From the NCBI GenBank assembly GCA_035610835.1, contig CM069445.1, forward strand, positions 82,223,786-82,287,785: DNA of 64,000 bases, in the 5' to 3' direction. A model generated the notes under the pieces. That model did no database searches and was not told the origin of the DNA. It saw nothing but the letters and a program-made list of their open reading frames with translations. The position numbers and the translations under genes are program-made. Positions 1 to 11,047 of the stretch are shown piece after piece. Source of the stretch: Ophiura sarsii. Lineage: Eukaryota; Echinodermata; Ophiuroidea; Amphilepidida; Ophiuridae. Position 1 is the first letter of the stretch. Every line of letters starts with the position of its first letter.

Positions 1-543
1 CTTTTCAATAGAGGGCGGGCTTGAGAACGGGACTGCGTTAGCAAGGAAACGGCCTTACGTCACAGTAATTTTAAAAATTCATAAATAGCCGATTATGCCG
101 ATCTTAATCAACGAAATAACTCTCTTATCAAAGAGATAACCGTTACAAAGGCATCACTTCTAAATACTACGGGGCTTATATTTAATGTAAAAATTATCAC
201 TCTTACACTAAAAATTCTATAAAATGGTGTAATCTCGTCTAGAAAATTGTGGTCTCATCGCAGCAAACCGGTCAAAAAAAACATAATTAAAGCTTGTGTC
301 GTGTGATGTTGCGGTTAAAGGTTATTTTAAATCATCTAACTGGATGTCACTGGATGTCAAGGAGTTCTGATACCTTATGCTGCCCTCAACTCGATGGATA
401 GTTACTTTTTATGCAGATAATTGGTTGAAAAGGGGAAAATTCAATCATTGCGCAAATTGACGGGTGTGCGTTACCTTGGTTACGTACACCCGTCGTTTCA
501 GAGCGCCCTCAATTGAAACGGGCTCTCGTTCTACAGCTGACTG
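1..543. mobile_element. Right part of a long-TIR MITE (copy A)
   Basis: This matches the complete element at 29311-29984 in copy B. The right terminal repeat ends in TTCTACAGCTGACTG at 543 and is followed by GTAAT, the target duplication seen in copy B. The left end lies outside the window. Confidence 0.7.
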
Positions 544-587
544 GTAATTAACCAGTACTGGACCATGTTGCATACATTTTACAATTC

Positions 588-895
588 TTCTTATAAAGGT
601 GGGTGCTCCGATCACTTTAACTTTTTTTGCTGATCAACATATTGTGATATCAGAAGAAGCCCCACATTTTTTTCATTATATCTTTAAAATGTTTGGCGCA
701 TTTAGTTGTTATAGGCCGAAACCGAAATGCAGTGAATTACCGCCAAAGGTGGTTAACCACCTTGCCTGTTTGTGTACTACTCAATGGGCAAATTTCATGT
801 CACCTTGTACTTCTGAAAATAAGAACCATGTTGGAGTTATGCAACTCAAACTTTGGAATAAGACTATTTTAAGGATGACCCTTCATGTAGAATAG
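588..895. mobile_element. Diverged AGGTAGATG-family MITE remnant (copy A)
   Basis: The right half resembles the MITEs at 18154-18498 and 17006-17332: the shared stretch includes the phrases around TGTACTACTCAATGGG and CAACTCAAACTTTGGA and ends near CATGTAGAATAGAAA. The left half is unrelated or too diverged. The open frame across it is incidental. The partner in copy B is at about 30029-30330. Confidence 0.55.
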
Positions 896-2253
896 AAAAA
901 TATGCGGAGTGCATTGAAAGTATCTAATTGCACTCCGCGTATGTGCCATATATTCGCGTAGCACACGCTTTGTTTTGATTCGTTGTTCACGCAGCATGGG
1001 TTTACTAATTTTTACAGCGGGCGATAGGAAAAGAAGAAAAAATTGTTGTGTTGCTGTCAAGTGCCAAAAATTTTGAAATCAGGTTGGGCGGTCGATTTTC
1101 TTTTTTTCCTTTTTTTTGCTGATAATTTTTCCTGACAGACCGTGGTTCATGACAAGACAAAATTAGTAAATGTCAATTTGACTAATGTTTCTAGTGTGAT
1201 TATAGTTTAAAAGCAAAAATATTCAAGCACACTTATTCATTTCAAGCAGAAAATAGTAATATTTTGACAACTTAGGCAAAATTTAAATCTTAAGAAAGAA
1301 GAACAAAATTGCGACCCTGATTTTTGAGATTCAGACACTGAGGGAACACAAAAAAATGGCCTTATAAAGAGATTAAAAGTATGCACAACATTGAAAATGT
1401 TAATTTTATTATCTAATGGGTAAGGTTGAAAATTAGACAAATCAATGCACTTGCGCAAACGTTGATATGCTCACAATAGCACCCCTACGGGGTCGTGCCA
1501 TTATTCAGACATCAACATCGGCGTAGTTGCATTGATTTTACTAATCTCTCTCAGAGTCGGAACAATTCCTACACATTGTTGACCTAAACAACCCCTTCGG
1601 AGCAGCCACATACCCTTTGTACGTATGTATGTATACTTTTACTTGGGCATATGTGTTTGAAGACCATCATATGCAGGGAATGTCCATTACAATGATAATA
1701 ACTATCCCAACCTTATTGAAATTATCACTGATGATGATAATAGTTGCAAGGAATTCCCAGGGTCGAAGTTCATCCCATGGCTGTCTACAGGAGAGGTTAT
1801 CTTGGTTATTTTGCCAATCAAACTTCTGAACATGTGCAAACAGAACTTCTAGAAGTCTTATTAAATTTGGCATTAATTTTATTATCACTTTATTAGCATC
1901 AAAACACATACAAAATCGATACACAATAAAGAAAAAACATTTAAATCCCAGATCAGTTCTCCATTTAGGTGGATAAACGCAGGGATAATGGGGGAAATAT
2001 ACTGAACACAACAATGAAAAATAAAAACAAAACAGACATGTTAAAACATTAAAATATATATCCATATAAAAGGGACCTGCCCTGCAATAAAACATTATGA
2101 GTGCACGTTGAAAGTTGGATAATTGTCCCATGTGGGTTCCTTGTGAGCATGAATTGAGAAAGAAATTGAAAAAGATGATAGAATAGACAAATTGTTTATG
2201 TTGTCCCGGAATGTTTTAAAAGTAGTAGGGCTATTGCACAGTTTGAGTATATA

Positions 2254-2646
2254 AACTGCTCACAAAAAGTATCGAAAACCTTAGAAATGATCCAATACAT
2301 AACAGCTCGAAAGGGTATGCATTAATCGAAACAAATAACCAAGTGCATACTTTTGTTCTACGTATTTTGACACCTCGATCGTTGAGATACGATGTTGCAG
2401 AGCGGAGTTATTGTCATTTCAATGATCGTGGGTCCAGTTTCAAAAGTGACACTCAACTCTATTGAAAAGCACAAATCTTATCATTCTAAACAGTAATGCA
2501 AACCTCTTTCTATAGGATGATTGTCACTTTTGAAACTGGACCCACGACCATTAAAATGACAATAACTCTGCTCCGCAACATCGTATCTCATCTCATCTCA
2601 TATATTGGATCTTTTCTAAGTGTTTCGATACTTTTTGTGAGCAGTT
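2254..2646. mobile_element. TA-flanked foldback MITE (copy A, internally deleted)
   Basis: The terminal inverted repeats begin AACTGCTCACAAAAAGTATC and are flanked by TA, which fits a Tc1/mariner-like non-autonomous element. The arms are about 200 bp and nearly complementary. Copy B (31688-32153) is 466 bp. This copy is 393 bp because part of the right arm is missing near 2593. Confidence 0.75.
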
Positions 2647-3011
2647 TATTTAAGTCTACCAAGATTTTTGGGGGATATGTAACTACGGCTGCCAATTTCA
2701 AGGGCGACCAACTCGCATTCAAAATCATTGCTCTGAATATCAGCAATCATATATAGCGGTGTATTTGTCTGATTTTCTTCAATGGGATCTTTTTCAGATT
2801 TTTTCACACATTTTCTCTCTAATCAGGAAAGACTTTCCTGGACTCGTAAATCTATCTTGACTTAATTTTCCATAAAACCATCACAGAACTTAAATTTATA
2901 TTTTCATCATAAAGCATTCTGTATAATTGTGCTCAGTAAACATCGAAAGGATAGAGGCTGTCCCTTATCAAAGATCACATAACATGACTTTAATTGTCTT
3001 TTATCATTCAG

Positions 3012-3167
3012 AGGATGAAATCTGCGGAGTAAGTGTTAGTATACGCAACTTGGACGACGTTGTACAAGTATGGAACAGACACGCCCAACTATCCTCGCAA
3101 GCAAAAGTCGTAGACAAAGTCAAAGTATTAGCGCCTGACGTGGAATTCCGAACAACGTTTTATAAAT
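3012..3167 (+). CDS. EIF4E3: eIF4E3, penultimate coding exon, copy A
   Basis: The exon is bounded by the acceptor TCATTCAG and the donor GTGAGT. It encodes the segment starting [13 protein letters not shown] and ending RTTFYK, the C-terminal half of the eIF4E fold. It is 156 bp and has the same phase and the same protein as the exon at 32519-32674. The frame is intact. Exons 1 to 5 of this copy are not in the window, so I cannot tell whether it belongs to a complete upstream paralogue or is an orphan 3' end. Confidence 0.85.
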
Positions 3168-3620
3168 GTGAGTGGATACTATTCGTAAGAAAAAGGATAT
3201 TGGTCTTTTTTTGCAATGTTAATTTTAAGAGACTTTAAAGTGACTTGGTAGCCTTTTAGATTCCTCCGAAATGTGGATTCCTCCCAGCTGTGGGACTCTG
3301 GACAATGATCTATAAAACCAGTATTGCACAGTGACACATTAAATTTTAGATTAATTTGATGCGAAATGCTGAACAATGTTCTATGTATGTGATCATGGTT
3401 TTAGATAGAGATATGCCTGTTATTCGCTATTTCAGGGATCTGTAAGTGATCAACATTTTTAAGATCTTCTTTCTGTTAGTGTTATACAATTCTCCATGTT
3501 TTATAAGTGTGATTTATTATAATTATATCTTTCAATTTCTATTCACTTGTTTGTCATTTTTATTAATTTCATTTAGTTTGTCATTTTTATTAATTTCATT
3601 TACATTTGTTTTCTCTGCAG

Positions 3621-3664
3621 CTCATCAGCAACATCATGCATTTGAAGGTGGGTCGAGAAAATGA
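3621..3664 (+). CDS. EIF4E3: eIF4E3, last coding exon, copy A
   Basis: The acceptor is TTCTCTGCAG. The exon completes a Ser codon with the previous exon and encodes [13 protein letters not shown] followed by TGA. HHAFEGG is the conserved C-terminus of eIF4E3 proteins. The only coding difference from 33113-33156 is a silent GGG/GGA. Confidence 0.85.
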
Positions 3665-4731
3665 CCACACCGCCCCTCGTATATAAAAGACTATTTTATT
3701 TATATAGCTGTGTAAATTGCAAGAGAGTATTCATATTTTTTAACATCGCCTGAAAACCCCCTCTTATCGCGAGTAGTTTTGTTGTGATAAACTTCACAGC
3801 CGATGCTGGAGCATGATGCTTTTGGCGACAGAAAATCTTTTGTACGGGTGAGCAAACCCTACAAGTAAAGTCTGTCGGTCAATCAAACATTGTTCTTATT
3901 ATAATTAAATTCTATTAAAATCTTAAAATGTAAGATCTGAAATTCTTTTTTAATTTTTAAAAAGTTAAATTTTTATGTATAAGAAAGTAGACGTTTTTAT
4001 GGCAAATATTTCAAATTCACAAATCATGGTCAGTCAGGCCGGTAAACACAGGGTTTTTGTCACTTAATAGTGGTGTACCCCATTCACCTACCTCGGTGCA
4101 GTGATGTCAAAGCATATTCTTATGGTTAAAGCATATCATGCACTATACGATACTGCACGGTCTAAGATGAATTCTGACATTTGCGGATAAATGATGCATA
4201 CACAAAATATTGTTGTGTTGTCTTCAGCAACTGACCCTAAAATGTTCAAACATGGTCGCGGTTTTAATTTTTTTAAAGATTTAAATGTTACCCAAATTGT
4301 CAAAATATTACTGTTTTCTGCTTGAAATGTATAAGTTTGCTTGAATAGATAGTTCTTAAACTATTGTCACTCTAAAAACATTTTTACCAATACTACTTGT
4401 CTCGAATGAACCAAGATCTGTCAGTAATATTTGTTAGCACAAAAAAAAAGAAGATAAAAAGAAGGAAATCGACCGACAGACCTGACTTTTGGCACTGGAG
4501 GGCAACACAACAATGACAACATTAACTTAGTCTCAGGCTAGGGTGCATCTTCTCCCCTTATTTCAATGGATTTGTCTGTCCCTAGTCTTAAAATGTTCCT
4601 ATTGTCACAAAACTAACATGTGCCAAGTTTGAATTAATTTGAAAGTTGTCATGGGGGCCACCGAGAACCTAAAGTTACAGTGTGTGTTCTATGTAGGAAA
4701 GTTCGTTGACCCCTGTACAATTCCAATTAGA
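3665..4731. other. 3' flank of eIF4E3 copy A, no gene seen
   Basis: AT-rich DNA with no coding frame I recognise. Up to 4538 it is shared with copy B; 4539-4731 is unique within this window. Confidence 0.6.
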
Positions 4732-5274
4732 AGCCGATCGAACAATTTGAAGTAGCTGCCATATCAAAACCGTTTGGACTTAGAAGCTCAACTCTTGCGA
4801 GCTAATAGAACTGATAATCATCTTCAAATCCGCAATAAAAAATAATCGCTAACAAAATGAGCACGTGCGGGTTTACTGGCACAAACGCCCTCGCGATCCA
4901 TAATTTCATGTATTTGGCATTTTGTAGTCATTTTTACCCCAAATTTGGCATTTTGTGGTCATTTTTACCCCTAATTTTACAAATGTTGATGTCCTGATTG
5001 TGTTAACAGTATAACAACTTTAAATCAATGTATATTATCCACTTTCAGTGTGAAATAAGAGTATTATAGTACTTGGTTCACATAAGACAGACATTCTCCC
5101 CCAGAATATGGGCTGGGGGCGCTTTTGACAATAAAACACACATGCTCATTTCATTGGCGGTTAATTTTTATCGCAGGTCCGAAGATGATTATCAGTTCTA
5201 TTAGCTCACAAGAGTTGAGCTTCTAAGTCCAAACGGTTTTGATATGGCAGCTACTTCAAATTGTTCGATCGGCT
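4732..5274. repeat. Inverted repeat running into an assembly gap
   Basis: The left arm at 4732-4826 is the reverse complement of 5180-5274 with few mismatches. Similarity continues inward at lower identity to about 4890 and 5110. The right arm stops exactly at the N gap. The inner divergence argues for a real foldback element rather than a simple assembly reversal. A 31-bp direct repeat around ATTTGGCATTTTGT lies between the arms (4912-4973). Confidence 0.75.
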
Positions 5275-5374
5275 NNNNNNNNNNNNNNNNNNNNNNNNNN
5301 NNNNNNNNNNNNNNNNNNNNNNNNNNNNNNNNNNNNNNNNNNNNNNNNNNNNNNNNNNNNNNNNNNNNNNNNNN
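5275..5374. other. Assembly gap (100 N)
   Basis: Exactly 100 N, the usual placeholder for a gap of unknown length. Open frames crossing it are meaningless. Confidence 0.99.
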
Positions 5375-5816
5375 GTCCAGATGTTATACACATTACAATT
5401 TATTGTGGTCTCAGATACTACTGAAAAGCTCAGAGTGTCAACTGTGTCTGGTCAAGGTTTGCATGAAATATCTGTGTATGAAAAATTCGCGACTGGCTAG
5501 GATTGGTGAAATTGTCATGCTCACAAGCTTTTAGTATTCTTATTTGACATTATTAGAAAGGTGTACATTTGTAAACATTTCATGATGAAAATGTGGGTTC
5601 TCTGCATCACAAACATTAAATGCCGCGAAAAAATAGTGCTTGCTTTAGAATAAACCTACATGTGATGTCCTTGTGGGTAGCACTGCATACATAATGATAT
5701 AGTGAACTGTCACCATGGTCACTACAAATTACTCTGTACACATCATGTTCTGGTGATCACTCCATTTCCATGGGAAACCGAGGATTTTTTAGTTGGGGCT
5801 TTAATGAGTTGCGGAT

Positions 5817-6063
5817 GTCATATATACCTAGATTGTTCTTCAGATGGTACCTCCCCCCTCCATGCACAAACATCAACTTTATTGTTTCCTGTACTATTTT
5901 TAGACTGTTGTGTTTTGATTTGGGGTGGGTTTTTTTGTTTGAAAGATACATACACCATATCCCTGGTATTTTGGTATGCAACAGAATGAACAGATGCTTC
6001 AGAAAATGGTTACAAAACATGATTCTTTCTCTTGGATCGCCCCCATTCCATTTCAATGGAATT
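5817..6063. repeat. Dispersed repeat, first copy
   Basis: About 250 bp shared in direct orientation with 9320-9567. Both begin GTCATATATACCTAGATTG and end near CCCCCATTCCATT. The second copy has a long C run inserted near its start. The family is unknown. Confidence 0.75.
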
Positions 6064-7050
6064 TTTTCTATAATAAACAAATAAATTCTACTTCACCATA
6101 GTTTTACTAACGAATATTGGCCATATTAATTGATATAATTCTAATCAAATTATTGAATATATAGACATATTTAAAACTAAATTGAATGTAAAATTTATTC
6201 TATTTGTATATTTCTATATTTACTTATTTACTTTTTATATTATTAATTATCTACATAATTATTCATTTATTTATTTAATCATTTTTTATTTATTAATGTT
6301 TTCTCATGTTTATTTGTTTTAATTTCTTTATTTATAAGTAATTTTTAATATTTTAATTTTTAATATGCGTGTATTTATGTATTGATTCATTAGTTTATTG
6401 ATTCATTTATTTTCGATTAAAATTTAATTTTCGATTTATATTATTATTAAAATGATTCAACTATTTGTTTAAAAGTATTTTTTAAAAAAATCATTTATTT
6501 ATTTCTACATTTATTTATGTATTGATCAAATAAATTGAATACATATGACATATATTTAAAACTTAAATTGAATGTTAAACCGTGTTTATCACTAAACTAT
6601 GGCTGTAATTTATATTGCTTTCTAGTAATGCCATGCAAGAATCTGCACAATTATCATCTATGCGCTTGCTTCTTCTGTCACATCATTTTAGCAACTAAAA
6701 GCCGTATTTACAAATGTTGCTATTTTTGCTCTTTCTATTTGCCTTATATCGCAATTTCCTTTTGACCGCCAACTTTCCATTTTAATGGAATTTTATTAAC
6801 TACTTGCGTTTAAAAGTTATGACTAATCTACTGAGTCGTCTAGAAATCGGGTTGGGCCACTTTCCACAATATCATACAATCTTATATCTTGTATAACTTA
6901 AATGATTAGGGTATCATGCAAGGAACATTAAGAGAACAATATAATTCTTTTTCAATAGTTTTATTTCATTTGAATAAATAAATTCATAAAATAAATAAAT
7001 AATATTTGTAAAGACCTAACTTTCGTCGTAATACTGTTACACTTGAAATG
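6064..7050. other. AT-rich intergenic stretch, nothing recognised
   Basis: Very AT-rich, especially 6110-6540, with many ATTTATTTATTT-like runs. No coding frame or repeat family is recognised. Confidence 0.6.
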
Positions 7051-7115
7051 AACATTGTTGGTCTAACAAGAGCGCTCTACTGCTATGTTCCTGGTTCGAT
7101 TCCATTAATATTTAT
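7050..7115 (+). repeat. tRNA-derived fragment (SINE-head-like)
   Basis: An A-box-like GGTCTAACAAGAGCGC is followed about 30 bases later by an exact B-box GGTTCGATTCC. Spacing and layout are those of a tRNA internal promoter, but the acceptor stem does not close. It is read as a tRNA-derived SINE or tRNA relic. Confidence 0.45.
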
Positions 7116-7324
7116 CAAGTGGTTTACCATTGATTAAACCAAAAGTGGCCCAGGTGATTTCATGACTACTTTAGACAATTGATCATATCTCTGCTTACCG
7201 ACCATCGATTGTCATAAAACAAAGCTTATTCAAAAGCTAAGAAAATTTCCTTTGCAAGTCATTAAAACATGAAACAGAATTCTACGAGAGGTACTTTTAA
7301 TATTTTTTTCAAAACTGTATAACT

Positions 7325-7592
7325 TTTTTTGTTACAGCCTGTAGAAACGTAATCCATGTTATTTACTGGTCTATACATTATAAATCCCATTGTAAACCAG
7401 TAAATGACATGGCTTACGCAAATTGTGCTAGTTTTCTTATTTTTCATCGATTGATCTCATATTTTCTCATAATTATTATAATTAATTGGACTTTACATTG
7501 AGACTAAATTGGTCATGATTCAATGATTATAACAAGTATTACGACGCGACGTCATGAAAAAGTGTCCTATTTTTTTTGATACACCCTGTATA
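7325..7592. mobile_element. Mariner-like MITE half (GATACACCCTGTA family)
   Basis: The right end is GATACACCCTGTA. The interior matches the right arm of the element at 16719-17758, including the run around AGTAAATGACATGG. The left half is diverged or lost. Confidence 0.6.
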
Positions 7593-7749
7593 AGTCAAAT
7601 ACGTAAAATATCATCTCATCTCAGATTGCTACGTCCCACACATCAGGAACACTAACGAAGCAACCAAGTATTAATTATCACACCTTACATGCTACAAATC
7701 GAATCGAGACCCTGAATAAACTTAGCCTTTTCGGTTGGTATTCTAGGTA

Positions 7750-8405
7750 CTGGGTGAGTCAAAAAGACTGCAATAGTGGAAAGAAGCCATTATGTTTTCA
7801 AACAAAATGAATTTTAAAACTTTTTAAACGTTGCAAGAATGATGTATTTAATCGAACTTTGTGGACAAAATGAAGTCGATCGCATTTTTCGTTTGTCTTT
7901 GGTGATCCTCTTTGCTGCACAACCAAATTTACCTGTTTGTCCACGAGCATAGTGATTTTCATTAAAATGGCACACATTGCATTTTCGTATTTGAATATCC
8001 CGCCAACAAAAAATGGAAAATTTCAGTTTTTTATTAAAATTTAGAACATTATAAGGCTTTCATAGCACGGGTATGATTATATTTAGATTATGCTAACTCA
8101 CATGTAAACAAGAAAGGATGCATCAAATTCCAATAACATCACAAATGAACTCAAGTTTCCAAATTTGAATGAGAGGCACATTTTGTAATCTGATGCATAT
8201 TTGGGTATCTCGTGGACAAACGTGTGAAATGGTGCACTGGTCAAAAGGTTCACCAAAGGAAAACGGAAAATGATATTGACTTCATTTTTTTCACGCAAGT
8301 TAGGATAAATATATCATTCTTGCAACGTTTAAAAACTTTAAAATTCATTTTGGTTTTGAAAACAAAATGGCTTCTTTCACTATTGCAGTCTTTTGACTCA
8401 CCCTG
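7750..8405. mobile_element. Tc1/mariner-like foldback MITE
   Basis: The ends are CTGGGTGAGTCAAAA and TTTTGACTCACCCTG, flanked by TA on both sides. The arms are inverted copies for at least 100 bp and remain similar for about 250 bp. No transposase frame survives. Fragments of the same terminal family occur at 43294 and 57624. Confidence 0.8.
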
Positions 8406-8711
8406 TATAATTATAAAGGCATGGACAGTTCTTATAATTTTGTATTCTTGAGACATTATTTCAAGGGAAAAGGTTATTAACAATATTTTTTAAAGTTTCT
8501 CACTGATATTTTAATAACAATGATGAAATGTATAGGATGTTGTACTCAAAATTGACAGAGTGACAAGCATTATGAGTGCATTGGCTATATCATACTTGAT
8601 TAATTTGATATTCATGAGGTATTTTTCAATGCGAAATTTGTATGGGATTTTAATTCTATACCATTCCATGGAATGATATAAAAATAATAGGAACATGAGA
8701 ATTTAAATATC

Positions 8712-8800
8712 TGGGAGATTTGAAACCAGAACCAAGTGTACTTTGGTTGCTTAATAAGAGCTCCAACCACAAGGCCACAAGTGGTTTAGCTCCACACAGC
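8712..8800 (-). repeat. Degenerate tRNA-like sequence
   Basis: On the minus strand, TGGCCTTGTGGTTGGAGC (A-box-like) is followed by a B-box-like GGTTTCAAATCTCC at tRNA spacing. The arms are imperfect. It is probably a tRNA-derived SINE relic. Confidence 0.4.
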
Positions 8801-9319
8801 GAGCTTTTCTCGAGGCAAAGCGACCTTTTCAATTGATTCATTGACATGATGTAGCTAGCACAGTTCTATGACGTTTTGAGTATTGTGAAGCTGAGCAGTT
8901 GAAGCGTGAAGTTGAATGACGTTGGTTTGTTGTGATCACATGACATGACTGCTATACATCTATTTCACGCCCAAACCCATATCAAAACGGGCCGTAATGT
9001 AATATTCTATGGAGCGTATAGAGTTGTAAAACTTATTATACCCTGATTCGGGCCCTTATTTTTGGGGGCGAAATTGGGGCGAAGCACCCTTATAGCATGA
9101 GATTGCAAAAACTTACACATTTTGGTCTTCTAGACATAAGTGGGGGCCGCCATGTTTGTAGTCTTTGTAAATTACACGTACCTATGCAGTTTATTTCAAC
9201 AGTACCCGCAGTCTGTGCTGGAGTCAAAGCTATATTTGTTTAGTTGATTAGAGATGTGCTACTCCTAACAGAGAGACATATAGCTTATCTTGTTTGACTA
9301 GCTTATCTTGTTGACCAAG

Positions 9320-9567
9320 GTCATATATACCTAGATTGTTCTTCAGAGCTGTACCCCCCCCCCCCCCCCCCCCCCCCTCCATGCACACAAATCAACTTTA
9401 TGGTTTCCTGTACTATTTTTTTACTAACTGCGGTGTTTTGAATCTTTTTTTGGTTTGAATTATAGAAAATACATACACTTTTCCCTGGTATTTTGGTATG
9501 AAACAGATGTTGGTTACAAAACATGCTTCTCTCTCTTGGATCGCCCCCATTCCATTCAATGGAATTG
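9320..9567. repeat. Dispersed repeat, second copy, with C tract
   Basis: Direct-orientation partner of 5817-6063. A run of C at about 9354-9377 interrupts it. Confidence 0.7.
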
Positions 9568-9736
9568 TTATTATGCCAGGACTGATTTATGCCCTCTGCT
9601 GGTATATTGTTCTTCAATGATGAGGGGGGGTTCCAAGAATAGGCGGTGGGTGGGGGTGGGTCCTGGGTGGGAAGTGCCCCAGTCTTATCACTCCAGTGAA
9701 CCGTATTGAAAAAATAGTCTACTGTCTTACGTGACT

Positions 9737-9833
<97 letters not shown>
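9737..9833. repeat. Poly-G tract, about 97 bases
   Basis: Almost uninterrupted G with one C at 9798. Read from the other strand it gives a meaningless polyproline frame. The true length is uncertain because such tracts assemble poorly. It could form G-quadruplex structures. Confidence 0.9.
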
Positions 9834-9834
<1 letters not shown>

Positions 9835-9989
9835 GTGTTCAATGAATACCGACCCATATTTTGAGTCATATGAGCAGGCTCAATTAAAGATGTTGCAGAT
9901 TTAGCATCTCATGTGTTATATCTAGTGGTTCGGAAATCTTGAGCCTTATCAACTTGTAATATCAACCGACAATGACCAACAGGCTCCAT

Positions 9990-10234
9990 CAGTGGCGTAG
10001 TATAGAAGTCAGGTTTTTCATATTGGGCGTGTTTGGGGGGGGGGGGGGGTGTGGGTGTGGGGGCGAAAAATGAAGTGAACCGACAAGAGGGTTAGGACAT
10101 GTTTTGACCAAAACCGCGCGCAAAAAACAGGTATTCAAAACCAACAGTACCAATCTCGACGACAGTGTCGAGTCGCAACCAACATGACTCTAAATATCGG
10201 ATCTGCCCCACCCCCTCCTCTGGTTACGCCACTT
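9990..10234. mobile_element. hAT-like MITE, CAGTGGCGTA ends
   Basis: The ends are CAGTGGCGTAG and TACGCCACTT. They are flanked by an exact 8-bp duplication GGCTCCAT (9982-9989 and 10235-10242), as expected of hAT-type insertions. It is 245 bp with G-rich tracts and no coding frame. Confidence 0.75.
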
Positions 10235-10314
10235 GGCTCCATGGTGGCGGCAGGAGATAAATGTTCTAGTGCAACCCAGTGCGGCGTGTATCATTCTCAA
10301 TTGGCGGTCCAAAA

Positions 10315-10409
10315 CAGTAGCGTAGCCAGCGTGGGGGCAGGGGGGGGGGGGGGGCATACTGTTCCCCCCCCCCCCCCCCCCCGGAATGACAATGCTGGCT
10401 ACGCGCCTG
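10315..10409. mobile_element. 95-bp hAT-like MITE
   Basis: The ends are CAGTAGCGTAGCCAGC and GCTGGCTACGCGCCTG, flanked by GGTCCAAA (10306-10313 and 10410-10417; one extra A on the left). The centre is little more than a G run and a C run. Confidence 0.65.
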
Positions 10410-10709
10410 GGTCCAAATGAGTAAAATATCGACATCATTTGTAATTTTGACAAACTCACCATGGCGATTCTACTAGATCAAAAGAGCATTGCGTTGAACA
10501 CCCCCAAAAAGGACCACCGGGAATTTTACCTGCCCCGGCCAATTCACCAATTTAGCCACTGACCTCACCCACTATGGCATTGAGTCTCATCTTGACCGTT
10601 TATCATTTTTAGAGTGAGTTTTTACACAATGGTTGAGCATTTAATTTAAAAAGGGGTTCATGCAGTGACAGGCTGTCAAAAGGCGTTATTGGTACCAGCC
10701 ACCCTCCCA

Positions 10710-10731
10710 TCCCCCACACACCCCCCCCCCC

Positions 10732-10773
<42 letters not shown>
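10710..10773. repeat. Poly-C tract
   Basis: CA-rich, then almost pure C, about 120 bases upstream of the eIF4E3 start codon. Homopolymer length is unreliable. Confidence 0.85.
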
Positions 10774-10889
10774 TACCTATACACCTGCTGGGCTATTCTC
10801 GCTAATTGATTGATATTGGGCGCATTTTGGGAGTATAATTTGGGCAACCTCAACCAGCTGTTGATGTTGTACGAGTTTGTCCCGGTAAG

Positions 10890-11047
10890 ATGGCGGCTAC
10901 TGAGTTCAGACAATCGCAGACTGCGAAATGGATAATTCATTATCTCTGTCCGATGACGGGGAACTTAACTTTGATTCCATACCATCCGCGGCTGAGTAGA
11001 GAAACCAGAGTACCACTAAACAGTCCGTGGACGTTTTGGTTGGATAG
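10890..11047 (+). CDS. EIF4E3: eIF4E3 coding exon 1
   Basis: Starts at AAGATGGCGG, a good initiation context, and runs 52 codons plus two bases to donor GTAGGA. It ends ...NSPWTFWLD(R), the eIF4E3 hallmark. A second frame from ATG 10928 encodes an acidic [15 protein letters not shown]... that stops at 10997. That composition looks more like an eIF4E-family N-terminus, so a one-base assembly error in this exon is possible. Confidence 0.8.

Larger units (their letters stand above)
1..4538. repeat. Segmental duplication, copy A (truncated by window edge)
   Basis: This block is nearly identical to 29442-34028 in the same orientation, with position 1 matching 29442. Differences are scattered substitutions plus small indels: about 73 bp missing near 2593, 6 extra bases near 720, and an extra short T-rich repeat near 3570. 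Similarity stops at 4538, five bases into what is a complete MITE in the other copy. The block contains eIF4E3 exons 6 and 7 and the same MITEs as copy B. It is either a recent tandem duplication or an unmerged second haplotype; the nearby N gap keeps the second option open. Confidence 0.95.

Noticed and set aside
4732..5274. Pure assembly inversion artefact
   Set aside because: Inner parts of the arms are diverged, which a simple reversed read would not produce. A real foldback is more likely, though the gap prevents certainty.
9321..9869. 182-codon minus-strand frame with polyproline
   Set aside because: It is the complement of a poly-G tract joined to repeat DNA; no family and no splice context.
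10184..10462. Overlapping frames around the G/C runs
   Set aside because: They cover two small hAT-like MITEs; coding is not credible.
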